64,000 bases of DNA from Myrmaecium sp. VS I D KN 1. Taxonomy: Eukaryota; Ascomycota; Dothideomycetes; Valsariales; Valsariaceae. The stretch is taken from positions 458,884 to 522,883 of the forward strand of contig JADQAV010000032.1 of the NCBI GenBank assembly GCA_019775845.1, in the 5' to 3' direction. The position numbers were made by a program, and so were the translations under genes. The notes beneath the pieces are model-generated. The model was not told the DNA's origin. It saw nothing but the letters and a program-made list of their open reading frames with translations, and did not search any database. This document shows, one piece after another, positions 52,998-63,948 of this stretch (the first letter of the stretch is position 1; each line of letters opens with the position of its first letter).

Positions 52998-54683
52998 CTA
53001 AAACACACCCCCCTCCGCCGCCGTCGGAAGCACCCGATCGCGCGGCACCCGCACAAACACATTCCGCGTCCACCCATCATCCCCCTTGACGACCTGCTTC
53101 TCCAACGCATAACCCCCCAAGCGAGGGAGGATGCGCGCCCACACAACCCAATACACCGCGCCGGCGGCCAAAATGCCCCAGGCGACCACGCCATGCAGCC
53201 AATACGGCAGGGACTCATACTGATTCTGGCCCGGGTCGGGCGGGGCATAGGGGGCAAACACCAAATAAAGATTGGACAGCAGGAAAAACACCGCCACGGG
53301 CAACGTGGCGCGCACAGGCGCCCGCCACTGATACCGCTCCCGATGCGTGGTGACCCAGATCAGGCCCAGGGCGACGAAGACGTTGATGATGGAGAGCGGG
53401 TAGGAGATCAGGTTGAGGATGAAGTTGTACGCGTCCCCCGGCGGCGGCGCCAGCATGATGATCACGCTGACGCACCAGTGCTCGAAGAGGCCCATAAAGG
53501 GGGCGTTGAACGGCTTGTTGGACGCCCAGAGCCGCGACCAGGGGAGGATTCCTTCGCGGCCCAGCTCTTGCACCAACCGCCCTTGGGAAAAAATGACGGA
53601 GAGCACGTTCCCGAAGGCGGAGAGGGCGACGAAGACGCTGAGCGCGCGCTCGGCGCGCGCCCCGAAGACGTTGCGGAAGAAGGACGCCGCCAGGATGCGT
53701 CCGCTGGAGGCGATCTCGGCTTTGGGCACGGCGGCGAAGTAGGCGATGTTGGCGAGCATGTAGAGGACGCCGACGATGGCGATCGCCGTCGGCGCGGCGA
53801 TCCGCAGCGTCCGGATCGGGTCCCGCATCTCCGACATGGCGTAGTTGGCGTTGGAGTAGCCGATGTAGGACCAAATCACGTTGTAGAGCGCGGTGACGAT
53901 GCCGTACGCCGAGGCGGATTCGGTGCCTGCGAAGGCGTTGTGGAAGTTGTCTGGCGGGTTGTCGAGCTTGACGTGTCCGGCGAGTGCGGCGAAGCCGGCG
54001 AAGACGATGAGCAGGAGGATCAGTAGTTTGATCACTCCCAACGCGTTTTGCAGCCGCAGCCCCCATTTGAGCGCGAGCCCGTGCACGAGGAAGGCCGCGG
54101 TGATGCAGGCCAGCCCGATGCCACGCTGGTTCCACCGGCCGACCTCGATCTGGGCCGCGTTCAGGATGTACTCGCCGAAGACGACGCTGTTGGACCCCGC
54201 CCAGCCGAGCAGCACCACGTAGCTGGTGTAGATCCCCGTCACCAAGAATTTCGGCCGCCGGTACACGAACTCGAGGTAGTTCTTCTCCCCGCCGTTCCGT
54301 GGCAGGCCGGTGCCGAATTCGAGATAGACGGCCATGCCTGCGGCGGCGATGAGCATCCCGGCCACCCAGATGAAGAGCGCGAGCCCGACGCTGCCGCATT
54401 GCGTGTAGATGCTGCTGGGTGTGGCGAAGATGCCGGTGCCGATCATGCGGTTGAAGATGCTGTAGAGGGAAGCAGTGGTTAGCTCTGTAGAGAGAGTGCA
54501 AGATGAAGAAGGGCCAGCGGGTACGTACAGGAAGATAGCGCTCGTCAACCCGATCGTCCGCCGCGTATCGCTCGTCTCATACACGTCGCCCGTCTCGTCG
54601 ATGATGGCATCGTGCGCGGGCGGCGGGAGATGCGAGTCGGACGACGCTGGCTTCTCCGAACCCTCGAAGGCCGTCTTGGACAT
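52998..54683 (-). CDS. MUP1-type amino-acid permease (APC superfamily)
   Basis: Exons 54683-54529 and 54459-52998, 538 residues. The 69-bp intron (GTACGT...CTACAG) is a multiple of three and has no in-frame stop, so the unspliced frame is also open. Splicing gives TSAIFLIFNRMIGTGIFATPSSIYTQ, the first transmembrane helix with the G-T-G-I-F unwound substrate-binding motif. Further blocks are GGEKNYLEFVYRRPKF, IWSYIGYSNANYAMSEMRDP, SVFVALSAFGNVLSVIFSQGR and LGREGILPWS. About twelve hydrophobic segments can be counted. This pattern fits fungal methionine permeases Mup1/Mup3. Substrate specificity is inference. The cytosolic N-terminus (about 45 residues, with Lys-9 and Glu-rich TAFEGSEKPAS) would hold regulatory ubiquitination sites. 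Confidence 0.92.
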   Translation of the reverse strand: MSKTAFEGSEKPASSDSHLPPPAHDAIIDETGDVYETSDTRRTIGLTSAIFLYVPAGPSSSCTLSTELTTASLYSIFNRMIGTGIFATPSSIYTQCGSVGLALFIWVAGMLIAAAGMAVYLEFGTGLPRNGGEKNYLEFVYRRPKFLVTGIYTSYVVLLGWAGSNSVVFGEYILNAAQIEVGRWNQRGIGLACITAAFLVHGLALKWGLRLQNALGVIKLLILLLIVFAGFAALAGHVKLDNPPDNFHNAFAGTESASAYGIVTALYNVIWSYIGYSNANYAMSEMRDPIRTLRIAAPTAIAIVGVLYMLANIAYFAAVPKAEIASSGRILAASFFRNVFGARAERALSVFVALSAFGNVLSVIFSQGRLVQELGREGILPWSRLWASNKPFNAPFMGLFEHWCVSVIIMLAPPPGDAYNFILNLISYPLSIINVFVALGLIWVTTHRERYQWRAPVRATLPVAVFFLLSNLYLVFAPYAPPDPGQNQYESLPYWLHGVVAWGILAAGAVYWVVWARILPRLGGYALEKQVVKGDDGWTRNVFVRVPRDRVLPTAAEGGVF

Positions 54684-56517
54684 GCCTAGGATACAACTCC
54701 CCCGGAGGGAGGGTAAGGAGGAGGGGAGAGGATGCGATAGGTGAGGCGCACGTCAGGCGCGGGAAGGAATGCCGAGGAAGCGAGCGAGCCCGAAGAAGGA
54801 TCGTCGTCGGCTCGATCCAGAAGGTTGGGGAGTGGTGTTTCACTCGTAGGACCCGTTTCGTTCTTCTCAGTCAGACTGGAGAGTGGGAGGGAGGGAGGGT
54901 AAATAGTAGTAGAATAGTGGGAGGTGGGAAGTGTGTGAGTGGGAAGAAAAGAAGAAGGGGGAACAAGTATAGGTATCCTCTCGCCGACGAGGACGACGGA
55001 GGACGACCAGAACGACGGGCAAGAAAACGGCCATGGCGCAACGGTCGAGTGGGAATTCGCAATCGTGAACTTCAAGTTTTTACCTAACCAGACCCTTTTT
55101 TTTTCTTTGCATTTGCAGGCGATGATGTGCTCGACCCGCCAAGTCCGCCAGCCTAGCCCAGTTACCGCAGTCCCCCGCTTGGCGTGTTGTGGCGTGGGCG
55201 GGAACGGCAAAATTTTTCACCTGGAGCGCGGATGCGACGGTGAGGTTGTATTTGGGTGTATACCAGCTGTGAGTGAAATAGGATGTTGTATTACTTGTAG
55301 CTGCCACGATGGCGATGATGCCATCGAGGTTGCATCTTGCGTCGTTGTGGATGTAGTAGATGGAAGAACGAAAGGGGGATAGAGCGGTTCACTATACATA
55401 CACACATGCAAGGAACGGATTGCGCCAGGGCACCCGACCCATGGATTCACCTCTTTCTTCATCGCGAGACTTTGCTGTTCATCACGGATGTTTCCATGAC
55501 TATCCATCCATCCATCCAATCTCCTAACCAAGGTCGTATTTCATTCAACATCGCACCGCCATATCGCGACATCCTCTCATCATCCTCCTCATCTCTCCCC
55601 CCTGCCCTCCTATCCCTCACGCAACTCATCACATCCGAGCATCCCCGACGCCATCTGTCAAAATAAAAAAAAAATCGACGGAGAAAATCTCGGGGATCAT
55701 CGGTTCTGTTCCACGTTCTCGAACCCCCTGTCGAGCGTTCTAGCGCGGCCGATCGCGGCGTGGGGCGGACGGCGGACGGGCGCCAAGTGTTTTGGTGGTA
55801 AGGTGGACGTGAGCACGATCATCTTCGCATCTTCTCCTCTGCGATTTTGCATCGCTGCTGGTGTGGATTACATCCTGAACCTGTCCAACTATCCGTCCTT
55901 CGAAATGGCTATTGTCTTCGCTCCAGTCGGCGGGATTGAGAGGGAATGAAGGTGGAGGGTGGGAGAGGGCGCGTGGCGGCTACAATATGCGGAGTGAGCA
56001 GCATACTGTATCTGCAGCATGTTCACGCAAGCAAACAAACAAGCATGCAGGAATTGAAGATGGGGGATGCCTTTAAAGTAAGAGAGAAAGGAGTATAGTA
56101 TTCGTTTTTTTTTTCTATCTATTCTTCTTTACTATTTCCTTATTGTCCATCTCTCTGTTGACGTCATTTCCCGCTGCAGCTCGTTCATTTTGGGCGTATA
56201 TCTCTTTCCCTCGTACTTTCTGCTGTTCTTTTCTCTGTCACATTTTCTTGCCCGTCGCTATAATTATTTTCTTATCATTTTCTCTTTCTTTTCGGGTGCG
56301 CAGTGAAGTGGAAGTTATGTTGTCCTCTTCGCTTTCCGCGTTTCCCACGGCTTGTCCTCCCCTCTTATGCTCTTCATTTCTCTTACCGTTGGTGCTTGAA
56401 AACCGTGTTGCCAAAGGAAGATGCGGTGGGTTAAGGCGTATTGGGGGGTGTTCCCATGCCTCGAAGCCGGCAGAGCTCGATGCACGGTTTCCACACCCTT
56501 CGTTCCTTGTGGACATA
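54684..56517. other. Intergenic region upstream of the permease
   Basis: About 1.8 kb. It contains CATC/ATCC short repeats near 55500 and a T-rich stretch near 56100-56300. Open frames show no domains. Confidence 0.45.
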
Positions 56518-57704
56518 TCAGCGTCCGAACTCCGAATGCCTCGGATCGCCCCGCAGGATCACAGTCGGGTAGCCGTGAAGCTGGTTGAAAGCGTGACGAC
56601 AACCCTGCAGCGGAACGAGACAAAACACGTCAGTTAGCTGTGAGTGGAAACGAAAAACGACGAGGATGAGAAGCAAAGGAAAGAAGAAAGAAAACTCACA
56701 CCCTCATCCAACCACCTCCCAAACCTCTCCGTCGCCTCACCCAACCCACCCCGCCGACCACCAAAAAAGCGGGCGAAATCCACCCCCCGATACAGATCTT
56801 CGCCCCCAAGCACCTCCCCACCACCAACACCACCCGTCGTCCTCCGGCGCCACTCCCCCACAAACCTCCCCAGCGCACCGCCCTTAAACCGCATATACTC
56901 CTCTCCCTCCTCATCATCAGGAGCAGGCACAAACACCCTCACCCGCATCCGCTCCAGCAAGCCCTCCTTCTCCGCGCACCGGACGTGGAAGTAATCCCGA
57001 CACCCCCTCCGACCCGGCTGCAGCGCGACCCGGAAGCGTTCTCCGGGGTAGCGGATGGCGGGCGTGACGCAGCCGGCCCGGGCGCAGATGGCGGGCACGG
57101 TTTCGTGCGCGTTTATGGGCTCGAGGGCCAGCGTGCTGGTGCTGGTGTTAGGGATGTTGGAAGTGGTGGTGTTGGTGGTGTTGGTGCTGGTGGCAGGCTG
57201 CGACACTGACAGTGAGGAGAAGGTCGTGGCCCAGTAGCTGGCGTGGCTCCGGGTGCTGGCGCTGGCGCTGGCGCTGGGCGCGCTGGAGCCGCTGAGGGTT
57301 GAGGTGCTGTCTTCTTCTTTTTCTTGTTCTTTTCCGTCTTCGGCGTCGTGGGCGGTAGGCTTGACGACGAGCTTGGGTGCTTCAACGTCCGCGTCCGAAT
57401 CGGAGTCGAAGAGGATGTGCGTCCCCGTCGCGGTCGGCATCCGCAGCTGTTCTTCGTTTCCCTGCACGTCGTCCTCCTCCTCCTCCTCCTCCTCGTCATT
57501 ATTCTCCCTCTCCAGCAGCTGCTCCCGCTGCACCTCCCTCTTCCGCGCCTTCTTCGACTGCATCTTGCACGGGTTCACATGCACCGTGGTCATGCCCACG
57601 CCGTGCGCGGCTTTGAGCTTGTCGCCCCGGGCGTGCGCCTTGCGTCGCGCGTCTAAGAGTGGCTTCGCGCTTTTGCCCCGCTGGCTGGGGTGCTTGATGC
57701 GCAT
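56518..57704 (-). CDS. Hypothetical basic protein with Cys/His region, nucleolar-like
   Basis: Exons 57704-56700 and 56604-56518, intron 95 bp (GTGAGT...CTGCAG with CTAAC branch), 363 residues. The N-terminus is strongly basic (MRIKHPSQRGKSAKPLLDARRKAHARGDKLKAAHG) and then shifts to an acidic run of Glu/Asp and a Ser/Thr-rich linker. Near residues 210-260 a conserved-looking block reads CARAGCVTPAIRYPGERFRVALQPGRRGCRDYFHVRCAE, with Cys and His spaced like a zinc-binding site. The unspliced frame would end in a hydrophobic run that is clearly intron. The spliced end reads GCRHAFNQLHGYP...SEFGR. I do not recognise the family. The pattern suggests a nuclear protein. Confidence 0.65.
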
Positions 57705-60084
57705 TGTCGCTTGCGGCGGTGAGGTGCGGGGTTTTGCTTACTTACTACCTACTGGGGTAGTTGCTTGGTGGTGATGGTTTGTCTGCACGGTAGGTGGAGT
57801 GGAAAGGTAGGTAGGTGGATAGGTGGTCGTGCTTTCTGAGCGGGAGGTTTTGTTTACAGTCGACGGGATGGGAAGAACGTCATGGACCGGCCCGGGGGCC
57901 GTTTGGTTTCGGAGGAAAGAATTGCCCTTGCCCGGGATTAGGACAGCGGGAAGCAGCCTCTCAGTCATTTGAAGGTAGGTACCTTACCTAATGTATGGCG
58001 AAAGCGAGATGCTGCTTGTTACGCTCGACTGTCCGGAAAGTTCAAATGTCACTTCTCTTCTTCTACCTATCGTCTCTGTGTCTATCACTCGCCGTTGCTC
58101 GACTTCTGCGGTGCAGTCCCTTCATCCATTCCCGTCATTCAGGACGGCCTACAGTCGCAGACAGTCTCTTCGTTCATCCTTCTCCAAGGACGTAATTCCG
58201 CCACGAAGACGATGTCGACAACAAACCGCTGTCACGCACCCACAACGAAATTACCAGTTTTCTGACCTAAATGCTAGTCATACAAACCGTTCTCATCCTC
58301 GAAAACGCACGGGGCTTGCAAACACAAGCTTAAGCGCTCAGAGCCCTTCTTTACTCTCGCAAATGCGCATCGTTATACCCTCACTCCTGCCCTCGATACC
58401 CTGCGACTCTATTGTAGCGGAGAGCCGCACGGAACATTCCCGCTTTGCCTCTCCGTCTTCATTAATCATGGCTAGTCTTTCTTCACCATCTCTCTACCCC
58501 TCTCCACGGGATGATGGGTGAACACGTTGCACCTCTGGCGCTTATGTGGCTGGTCGGTTGTGGATCGCCGGTTTGAGATGCGATCATTGAAGCTGTGTCT
58601 GATGTCAGCGCGTATCGCTTTACCTTGCGCGCAAAGGGCGGAGCAATTGGGGGGTTTCTTGGCCTTTTATGGCGGTGGCGCTTGGCGATGAGGAGAATCA
58701 GAGTGAGATGGGTGAATGGGGTGTGTATAGCGGTATGGTACAGGATGGTATGGTTGGGTATGTCTAGGCGATTGAGATGAAGTATGTATACATATATCTA
58801 GCAGTGGTTCTTCTACCGACTCCCTGCAGTATATGATGTAAGATCGGTGGTATCTGATAAACACCATGATGCTCCTGGTGCCCACGAGCCGCTGCGGCCG
58901 TCTAGAGGCGCTCGACTAGCTACCTACAGTACCTGTCTATGTGCTACGGCGGCCTCTTCGCCTTGGGCAACTTGGAATGGGAGTCGGAGAGAAGCACGAA
59001 TAACTCTGACGGAGAAGGCTAACGGTGAGAGAAAAACAATATCGCCTTGTCTTGCCGAAGTTGGTTTTTCTAATTTTGATCTTTATTTTTACTTTCTGCT
59101 TTTTTTTTTCATGGAAAAACTCCTTTTTCTCTAACATTTTCCCCAATTTCGATGTATTTATTTCGTGAATGTCTTCGACCTTGAAGTATATAGGCATTCC
59201 ATCCTCTGCTGCAACGTCCGCTGTCACATTCCACCAACAGATGCAGGTCGCGACAATTCGATGCGAAGGATCATTTTCTGGTCCTCGTCGTCGCGTTATG
59301 GTGGTGAGGGCTAGACGCGGCTCCCCATCACGCCACCACCAGCACCATCCCACCGCGCCATCGGCCCGCGATCATCAGCCCAAGCGCAAGTCAGCACCCC
59401 TCCCGCCGCGGCGCCACTCTGGTCCCAGTACCGCATGATAGCCGATGTTACCCGGCCGCGAGAAGGTCCGAAGTGGTCTTTTTCCCCTGGTCCCTGGTGC
59501 CTGACCCGGCCCAGGCACGCGGTGGGCTGGGGATGGGCTAACGCCATGGCGGGAGCCTCGTCCGCGTGCCATGAAAGGGAATGGTGCAGAGCGTGTTTAT
59601 TGATTTTATGAGTCTTGTAGGGCTGAGGGGGGAGGATATATTCTGGGTTGCCCGTGGGAGCGGATGTTGAGTCCACGATTCACTCAGTATATTCTCCGGG
59701 TCTTTATATTCGGACAGCCGAGATCGATCAACTGCGATCGCTTAAAAGTTTTGGACTTGCAAATTCATCTACATCTACCCACTTTTGCGACATCTTGCCT
59801 AGGATAATCGCGGTCATACCATCCTATCACCTTTGGGTATACGAAACATCACCGATCGCCAACTACTCGCCAACATCTACGTCTAAAACCATCGGACATT
59901 ATATCGAGAGCATACCCATTTGTCTATCCATATCACAAACAGAGAGCTCTCACATACCAACAATAACACCTACCATCGGATCTGCCTCGCCACTTCCAGA
60001 CCATAGCCAGCAACCGAAAATATCCACCAAACCATCACCAACACAATCGCACATACCAAAGGGATAAGGAAGAGGAACACCACG
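57705..60084. other. Intergenic region, no supported gene
   Basis: About 2.4 kb between divergent genes. Open frames up to 176 codons occur on the plus strand near 58000-58520 without domain signals. The last 350 bp before 60085 are A/C-rich and look like a 5' leader. Confidence 0.45.
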
Positions 60085-60699
60085 ATGGCGCTCATCGAAT
60101 ATTCCCCCCTCCTGACCTCCAACCCCAACGACAACCATAACCCCTTCGCCGCCGCCTTCGCCGCCTCAGTCCCTTCCACCCCAACCGAAGCAACAACCAC
60201 CACCACCTCCCCCTACCCAACAACAGCAACAACCGCCACAACCCCCCTCTCCCCAAGCTCCTCCAGCTCCTCCACCCCCTCCACCCCCGACAGCGCCCCC
60301 AAACCCCTCAAAAGCATCCTCCGCCCCTCTCCCCCCTCCCCAACCTCCACCCACCATAGCCACCACTTCACCACCCTCCGCAGCCGCTGCTCCTCCGCCC
60401 TCGCCGACTTCAGCACTCACCTCCATCAGCCCTTCCACCTCCATCTCCGCAGCCGCCGTAGCAGCATCAGAGCAGGCAAGCTCCCTGCGCGGCGGGAGGA
60501 GCAGAGCGACGAGGAGAGGGTCGACGAGGCGAAGGCTGACGAAGAGGATGGGGAGGTGGGTTTTGGGTTGAACTTTGGATTGAGCTTTCCGTCGCCGCTG
60601 CGCCGTCGGAGGAGGGTGAGCTGGGAACGTTTGGACAGGATGGAGAGGATGAGGGATTTGGGGGATGGGGTTTGGGGGAGGGGGATTGGTGCGCAGTGA
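60085..60699 (+). CDS. Hypothetical low-complexity protein
   Basis: Single exon, 204 residues (MALIEYSPLLTSNPNDNHNPF...). The middle is Ser/Thr/Pro-rich. A short block APKPLKSILRPSPP follows, then a His-rich part, then a charged, Glu-rich region and a basic helical end (RRRRRVSWERLDRMERMRDLG). No known domain. KSILR and RRVSWE recall protein phosphatase 1-binding and kinase sites but are too short to judge. The ATG is in a good context (CACGATGG). Other frames on the opposite strand are also open because of composition, so the gene is tentative. Confidence 0.45.
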   Translation: MALIEYSPLLTSNPNDNHNPFAAAFAASVPSTPTEATTTTTSPYPTTATTATTPLSPSSSSSSTPSTPDSAPKPLKSILRPSPPSPTSTHHSHHFTTLRSRCSSALADFSTHLHQPFHLHLRSRRSSIRAGKLPARREEQSDEERVDEAKADEEDGEVGFGLNFGLSFPSPLRRRRRVSWERLDRMERMRDLGDGVWGRGIGAQ

Positions 60700-61588
60700 G
60701 GATGGGGATGATGATGTAATGATGGATATGGGAGTTGACTGTTATGTTTGGCTTTTTTGACGGAGTTAGGGAGGGTGGGGAATGGGTCTGTTTGTTCGTT
60801 GTTATGAGGTTTAATGGGGATGATATTTGGCGAAAGGGCTTTCTGATATCCCTTGACCGGATGGATAAAGTCAATGATGGTAAATGGCTTCCGACTTGGC
60901 AGATGACGGACAAATATATGTATAGTAAAAACGAGCGATACTGAGGATATACTAGGTAATGACTTGTAGCGGATCAAATCTTTATTAGATACTTCTATTC
61001 CTCCGCTCGTGGACCATCTCTTCTTGTCAGCAAAACGTATTTGTCATTGATACCGGTCCATCTATCGAAGGGATGAGAAGGATATTCAGAATGCAAGTGC
61101 CCGATGCATTTCGTTATATTATGGATGTGCATTGCCCTATAGAGTAGAAGCTTTTACAGTCAGAATGCTAAAACATGTCCCCTCGTTGTTGGTAGAAGGT
61201 GGGTTGTTTCGACTCACTGAGTCGCTAAGAGCGTTGATCATCATACGAAGCCGGTCAACTAACTATCAAAACGTCTTTCAGAAGATGCATATAGTAACCT
61301 TTTAGATAGGCATTTCTGGAAGCTATCAAACCACCGTTAGGTACGAACTGATGTAGTTCTTCCAAGTATTATCGGAAGCTCGCTATCACATGCCTGGAAT
61401 TCCATTGGTCTGTCCTCGTGACGTTGCTTGTCGTGGCACTCGCTAAGGTAAGCTGCATGCCACGACAGACGACAACTTCAGACAGTCCTCTTTATAAACC
61501 GACACATCAACAAACCACCGTCGAAACTTCACCAACACTGCTATCCACCCATACCACCGACAAGACACTCCGCAAGGCCCTACTCACC
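60700..61588. promoter_or_regulatory. Intergenic region with several GATA sites upstream of the IFI27-like gene
   Basis: Plus-strand TATC/GATA cores occur near 61264, 61305, 61323 and 61384, two of them in an identical CTATCAAA context. A perfect 7-bp inverted repeat CGACTCA-C-TGAGTCG lies at 61210-61224. No gene is supported. Confidence 0.4.
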
Positions 61589-62389
61589 ATGGCCCTCGCC
61601 TGGCTCGCATCTCTGCCGGAGCAAATCCCCACCGGCATCATGATAGCATGCGACCACATCGACGCGCACACCCGCCACGTCCTTCAAGGCCAGTCATCCG
61701 CCTCCTCCGACGAAAAGCCCACCATCGACGCCCCGCCTACCTCCCCCAACAAGGATGCCATCGTTAGCATCGACCACTGCCCGGTCACCGTCAACGCAGG
61801 CCCCATCACCGACCACAAGACCGGCCTCGCCTCCGCCCCCATGGCCTTCGTCGCGCTGTACAAGTCCCTCGAGTTCGCCTACGCCGCCGGCGTCGGCGAG
61901 CACGCTGCCCGCACCGTCCTGGAGTTCGTCGTCGGCGTGCTGCAGCAGGGTCACGACGCCCTCCCGCCGTGGATCAAGGAGGCGTACGTGCAAGCGGCTG
62001 CGGCGGCGGATGCGGTCACGGACTGGGCGAGGGACCACCCGGTTTATGCGACGGCCATCGGCGTCGTGCTTGCGCTGGGTGTGTTGGTGATTTTGGCGCC
62101 GGTGACGTTGAGTGCGCTGGGTTTTTCGGCGGTGGGACCGGTGCAAGGTACGTCCTGAACGTTTTTCTTCATTTCTCCTTCCTTTGTTTCCGTTCCTATG
62201 TCTTCTGCTGCCGTTTCTATACTTGTCATGTTGTGTTTTCTAACCGGATCTCTTTTTGAAGGTTCCTTCGCGGCTGGCTGGCAGTCAACCTACGGCGCGG
62301 CCGTGCCGGCTGGCTCGCTGTTCGCGTATTTGCAGAGTTTGGGCATGACCATAGCGCGACGTGATGAGGTGATGCTGGCACGGCTCTGA
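61589..62389 (+). CDS. IFI6/IFI27 (ISG12)-domain membrane protein
   Basis: Exons 61589-62147 and 62262-62389 give 228 residues. Start in ideal context (CTCACCATGGC); an in-frame ATG at 61418 is less likely. The N-terminal half holds amphipathic helices (MALAWLASLPEQIPTGIMIACDHID, FVALYKSLEFAYAAGVGEHAARTVLEFVVGVLQQ). A hydrophobic helix VYATAIGVVLALGVLVILAPVT follows, then the interferon-6-16/ISG12 signature: LGFSAVGPVQGSFAAGWQSTYGAAVPAGSLFAYLQSLGMT, with small residues at the conserved positions. In animals these proteins localise to mitochondria or ER membranes and influence apoptosis. Fungal members are frequent but have no established role. The intron interrupts the domain at PVQ/GS, as expected for phase 1. 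Confidence 0.85.
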
Positions 62390-62845
62390 TTCTCTTGAGA
62401 ACTCGGGATTTGATGGCAACGGCTTCATTATGAGCAGGTTGTTGTCGCTATACGTGTGAGAATGAGCGGTGTGGTGGATCTGAGTGACCGCCGTCCGTCT
62501 GACCTTTTCTTTTCTCCTCTTGAGCAAGTGTTTCTGATGAACATGGAGGATCTGCGGAAGTACCCTTTATCATGAAGATGATCCTCTGTTACGTCTTTAC
62601 GTTGTGGAGGTCGATCCAAGTCAAAGCGTCATCATCACAAGGTCAAAAAGCAATGCTCCATTAAGGTCTTTCGAGTTGTGAATTTATCAAATGGTCACTA
62701 TCAGTCCCCCATTCTCGTCGATAGGGGATGAAATAAAATAAAGCAGTCAATATATGCAAACGAAATCAGAAAGCCCATCAAGGTAAGCAGAGATAATAAG
62801 AACGAAGAGATCCTCCAAACCACTCCGACCCATCTATCATCCTCC
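62390..62845. other. Convergent intergenic spacer
   Basis: About 0.45 kb between convergent stops; no gene or notable repeat. Confidence 0.5.
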
Positions 62846-63311
62846 CTACGCCCCCTGCAACTCCACAATATAATGCGTATACCCATCCCACTTCGCCGTA
62901 CTCGACCCAAACTTCGTATTCGTAAAAATAGTCTTCGGCGGCCATCCCGAGCACGCATTCCTAAAACCAGACCATTAGCCCACCTCCCTCCCATCCTTTC
63001 TCTCCGCAGAAGAAGCACACTCACTTATACAACAACGTCTTATAATCCTTCCCCTCCATCACGACTTCCTTGAGCGGTTTGGCGTGCACGTAGTCCGGGA
63101 TGGGCATGCACACGCTCGGCTCGATCGCGTTCATCGTCAACGCCCCGCCGTTGGTCCATTTGAAGTGCAGCGTGAACTTGTAGGGCGCCGCTTGCCACCA
63201 TTGCAGGTGCTTGCTGTTGGCGGGCGCGGGCGCGGGCACGCTGCTGCCTGGCACGGCGAGCGTGGTGAGTAGGAGGCTGGTTGTTGTGCTGAGGAGGGTG
63301 GGGAGGTGCAT
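62846..63311 (-). CDS. Small secreted protein
   Basis: Exons 63311-63025 and 62960-62846, intron 64 bp (GTGAGT...TTTTAG), 133 residues. The ATG at 63311 opens a clear signal peptide (MHLPTLLSTTTSLLLTTLAVPGSSVPA). An in-frame ATG at 63413 would place a non-hydrophobic leader in front and is less likely. The mature part is rich in aromatic residues (LQWWQAAPYKFTLHFKWTNGGALTM), has EPSVCMPIP, and ends KNACSGWPPKTIFTNTKFGSSTAKWDGYTHYIVELQGA. Two cysteines could form one disulfide. No known domain. Size and secretion fit an effector-like or cell-wall protein, which is inference. Confidence 0.75.
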
Positions 63312-63948
63312 GGTGAGATCTTGGTCGGCTGGTATGTGTGAGGGAGGTGTTTGTGGATGGTGTTTGGGAGGGTGGAGAGGAGAGGTTGCGGTGCGGAGGA
63401 TGGTATTTAACATACGTCTCCCGCGACGGGGCGGTGAGGTGAGGCTACATTCTCTTGTAACTATTCAGAACCTAAAGGGGTTAGAGCGATATGCCTTCAG
63501 ATACTGTTTTGCTGGAGTATGCCCCTGTGACGCTCGCCACTCGAAGCGGAATAGGATCTGAATAAGCCCTTTGTTGACAAGCATCTTCCTTGAGCGGGCG
63601 CGACATTCATGTCGGCCAACAAAGAGACCTCTTTCAGCAGCCAAATATATCGGCGATGGTTTCCTTTGTCTGGTGACAACCGAAGCGGAGATGAGGATGT
63701 TGCCTTCGCCAGCCATTGGCGTCCGCCTGGGTAGCAACCGGTTCGAATCCTCAGCCTTGCGCCCTCCGAACCTCCGATTTTCTCAGCCTGAATGCCCCAC
63801 CACCAAGGACCCTGAAGGGATGAAGAAAAAAAAAAGAGGATCTCCCCACACCAAACTCCACCACGAGAAGGGAAAAAGGCACAGCACGCCTCGAAGCAGG
63901 ATGAGGATTCATAAACGGAAGTGACTCAGGACTTTGTCATCAATTTCC
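63312..63948. other. Intergenic region before the tRNA
   Basis: About 0.6 kb without supported genes. An A-rich run near 63820-63840 precedes the tRNA by about 110 bp. Confidence 0.5.

Noticed and set aside
57991-58521. 176-codon plus-strand frame between the Cys/His protein and the hypothetical gene
   Set aside because: Composition is Ser/Arg-rich without pattern, the start context is poor, and no splice-supported extension was found.
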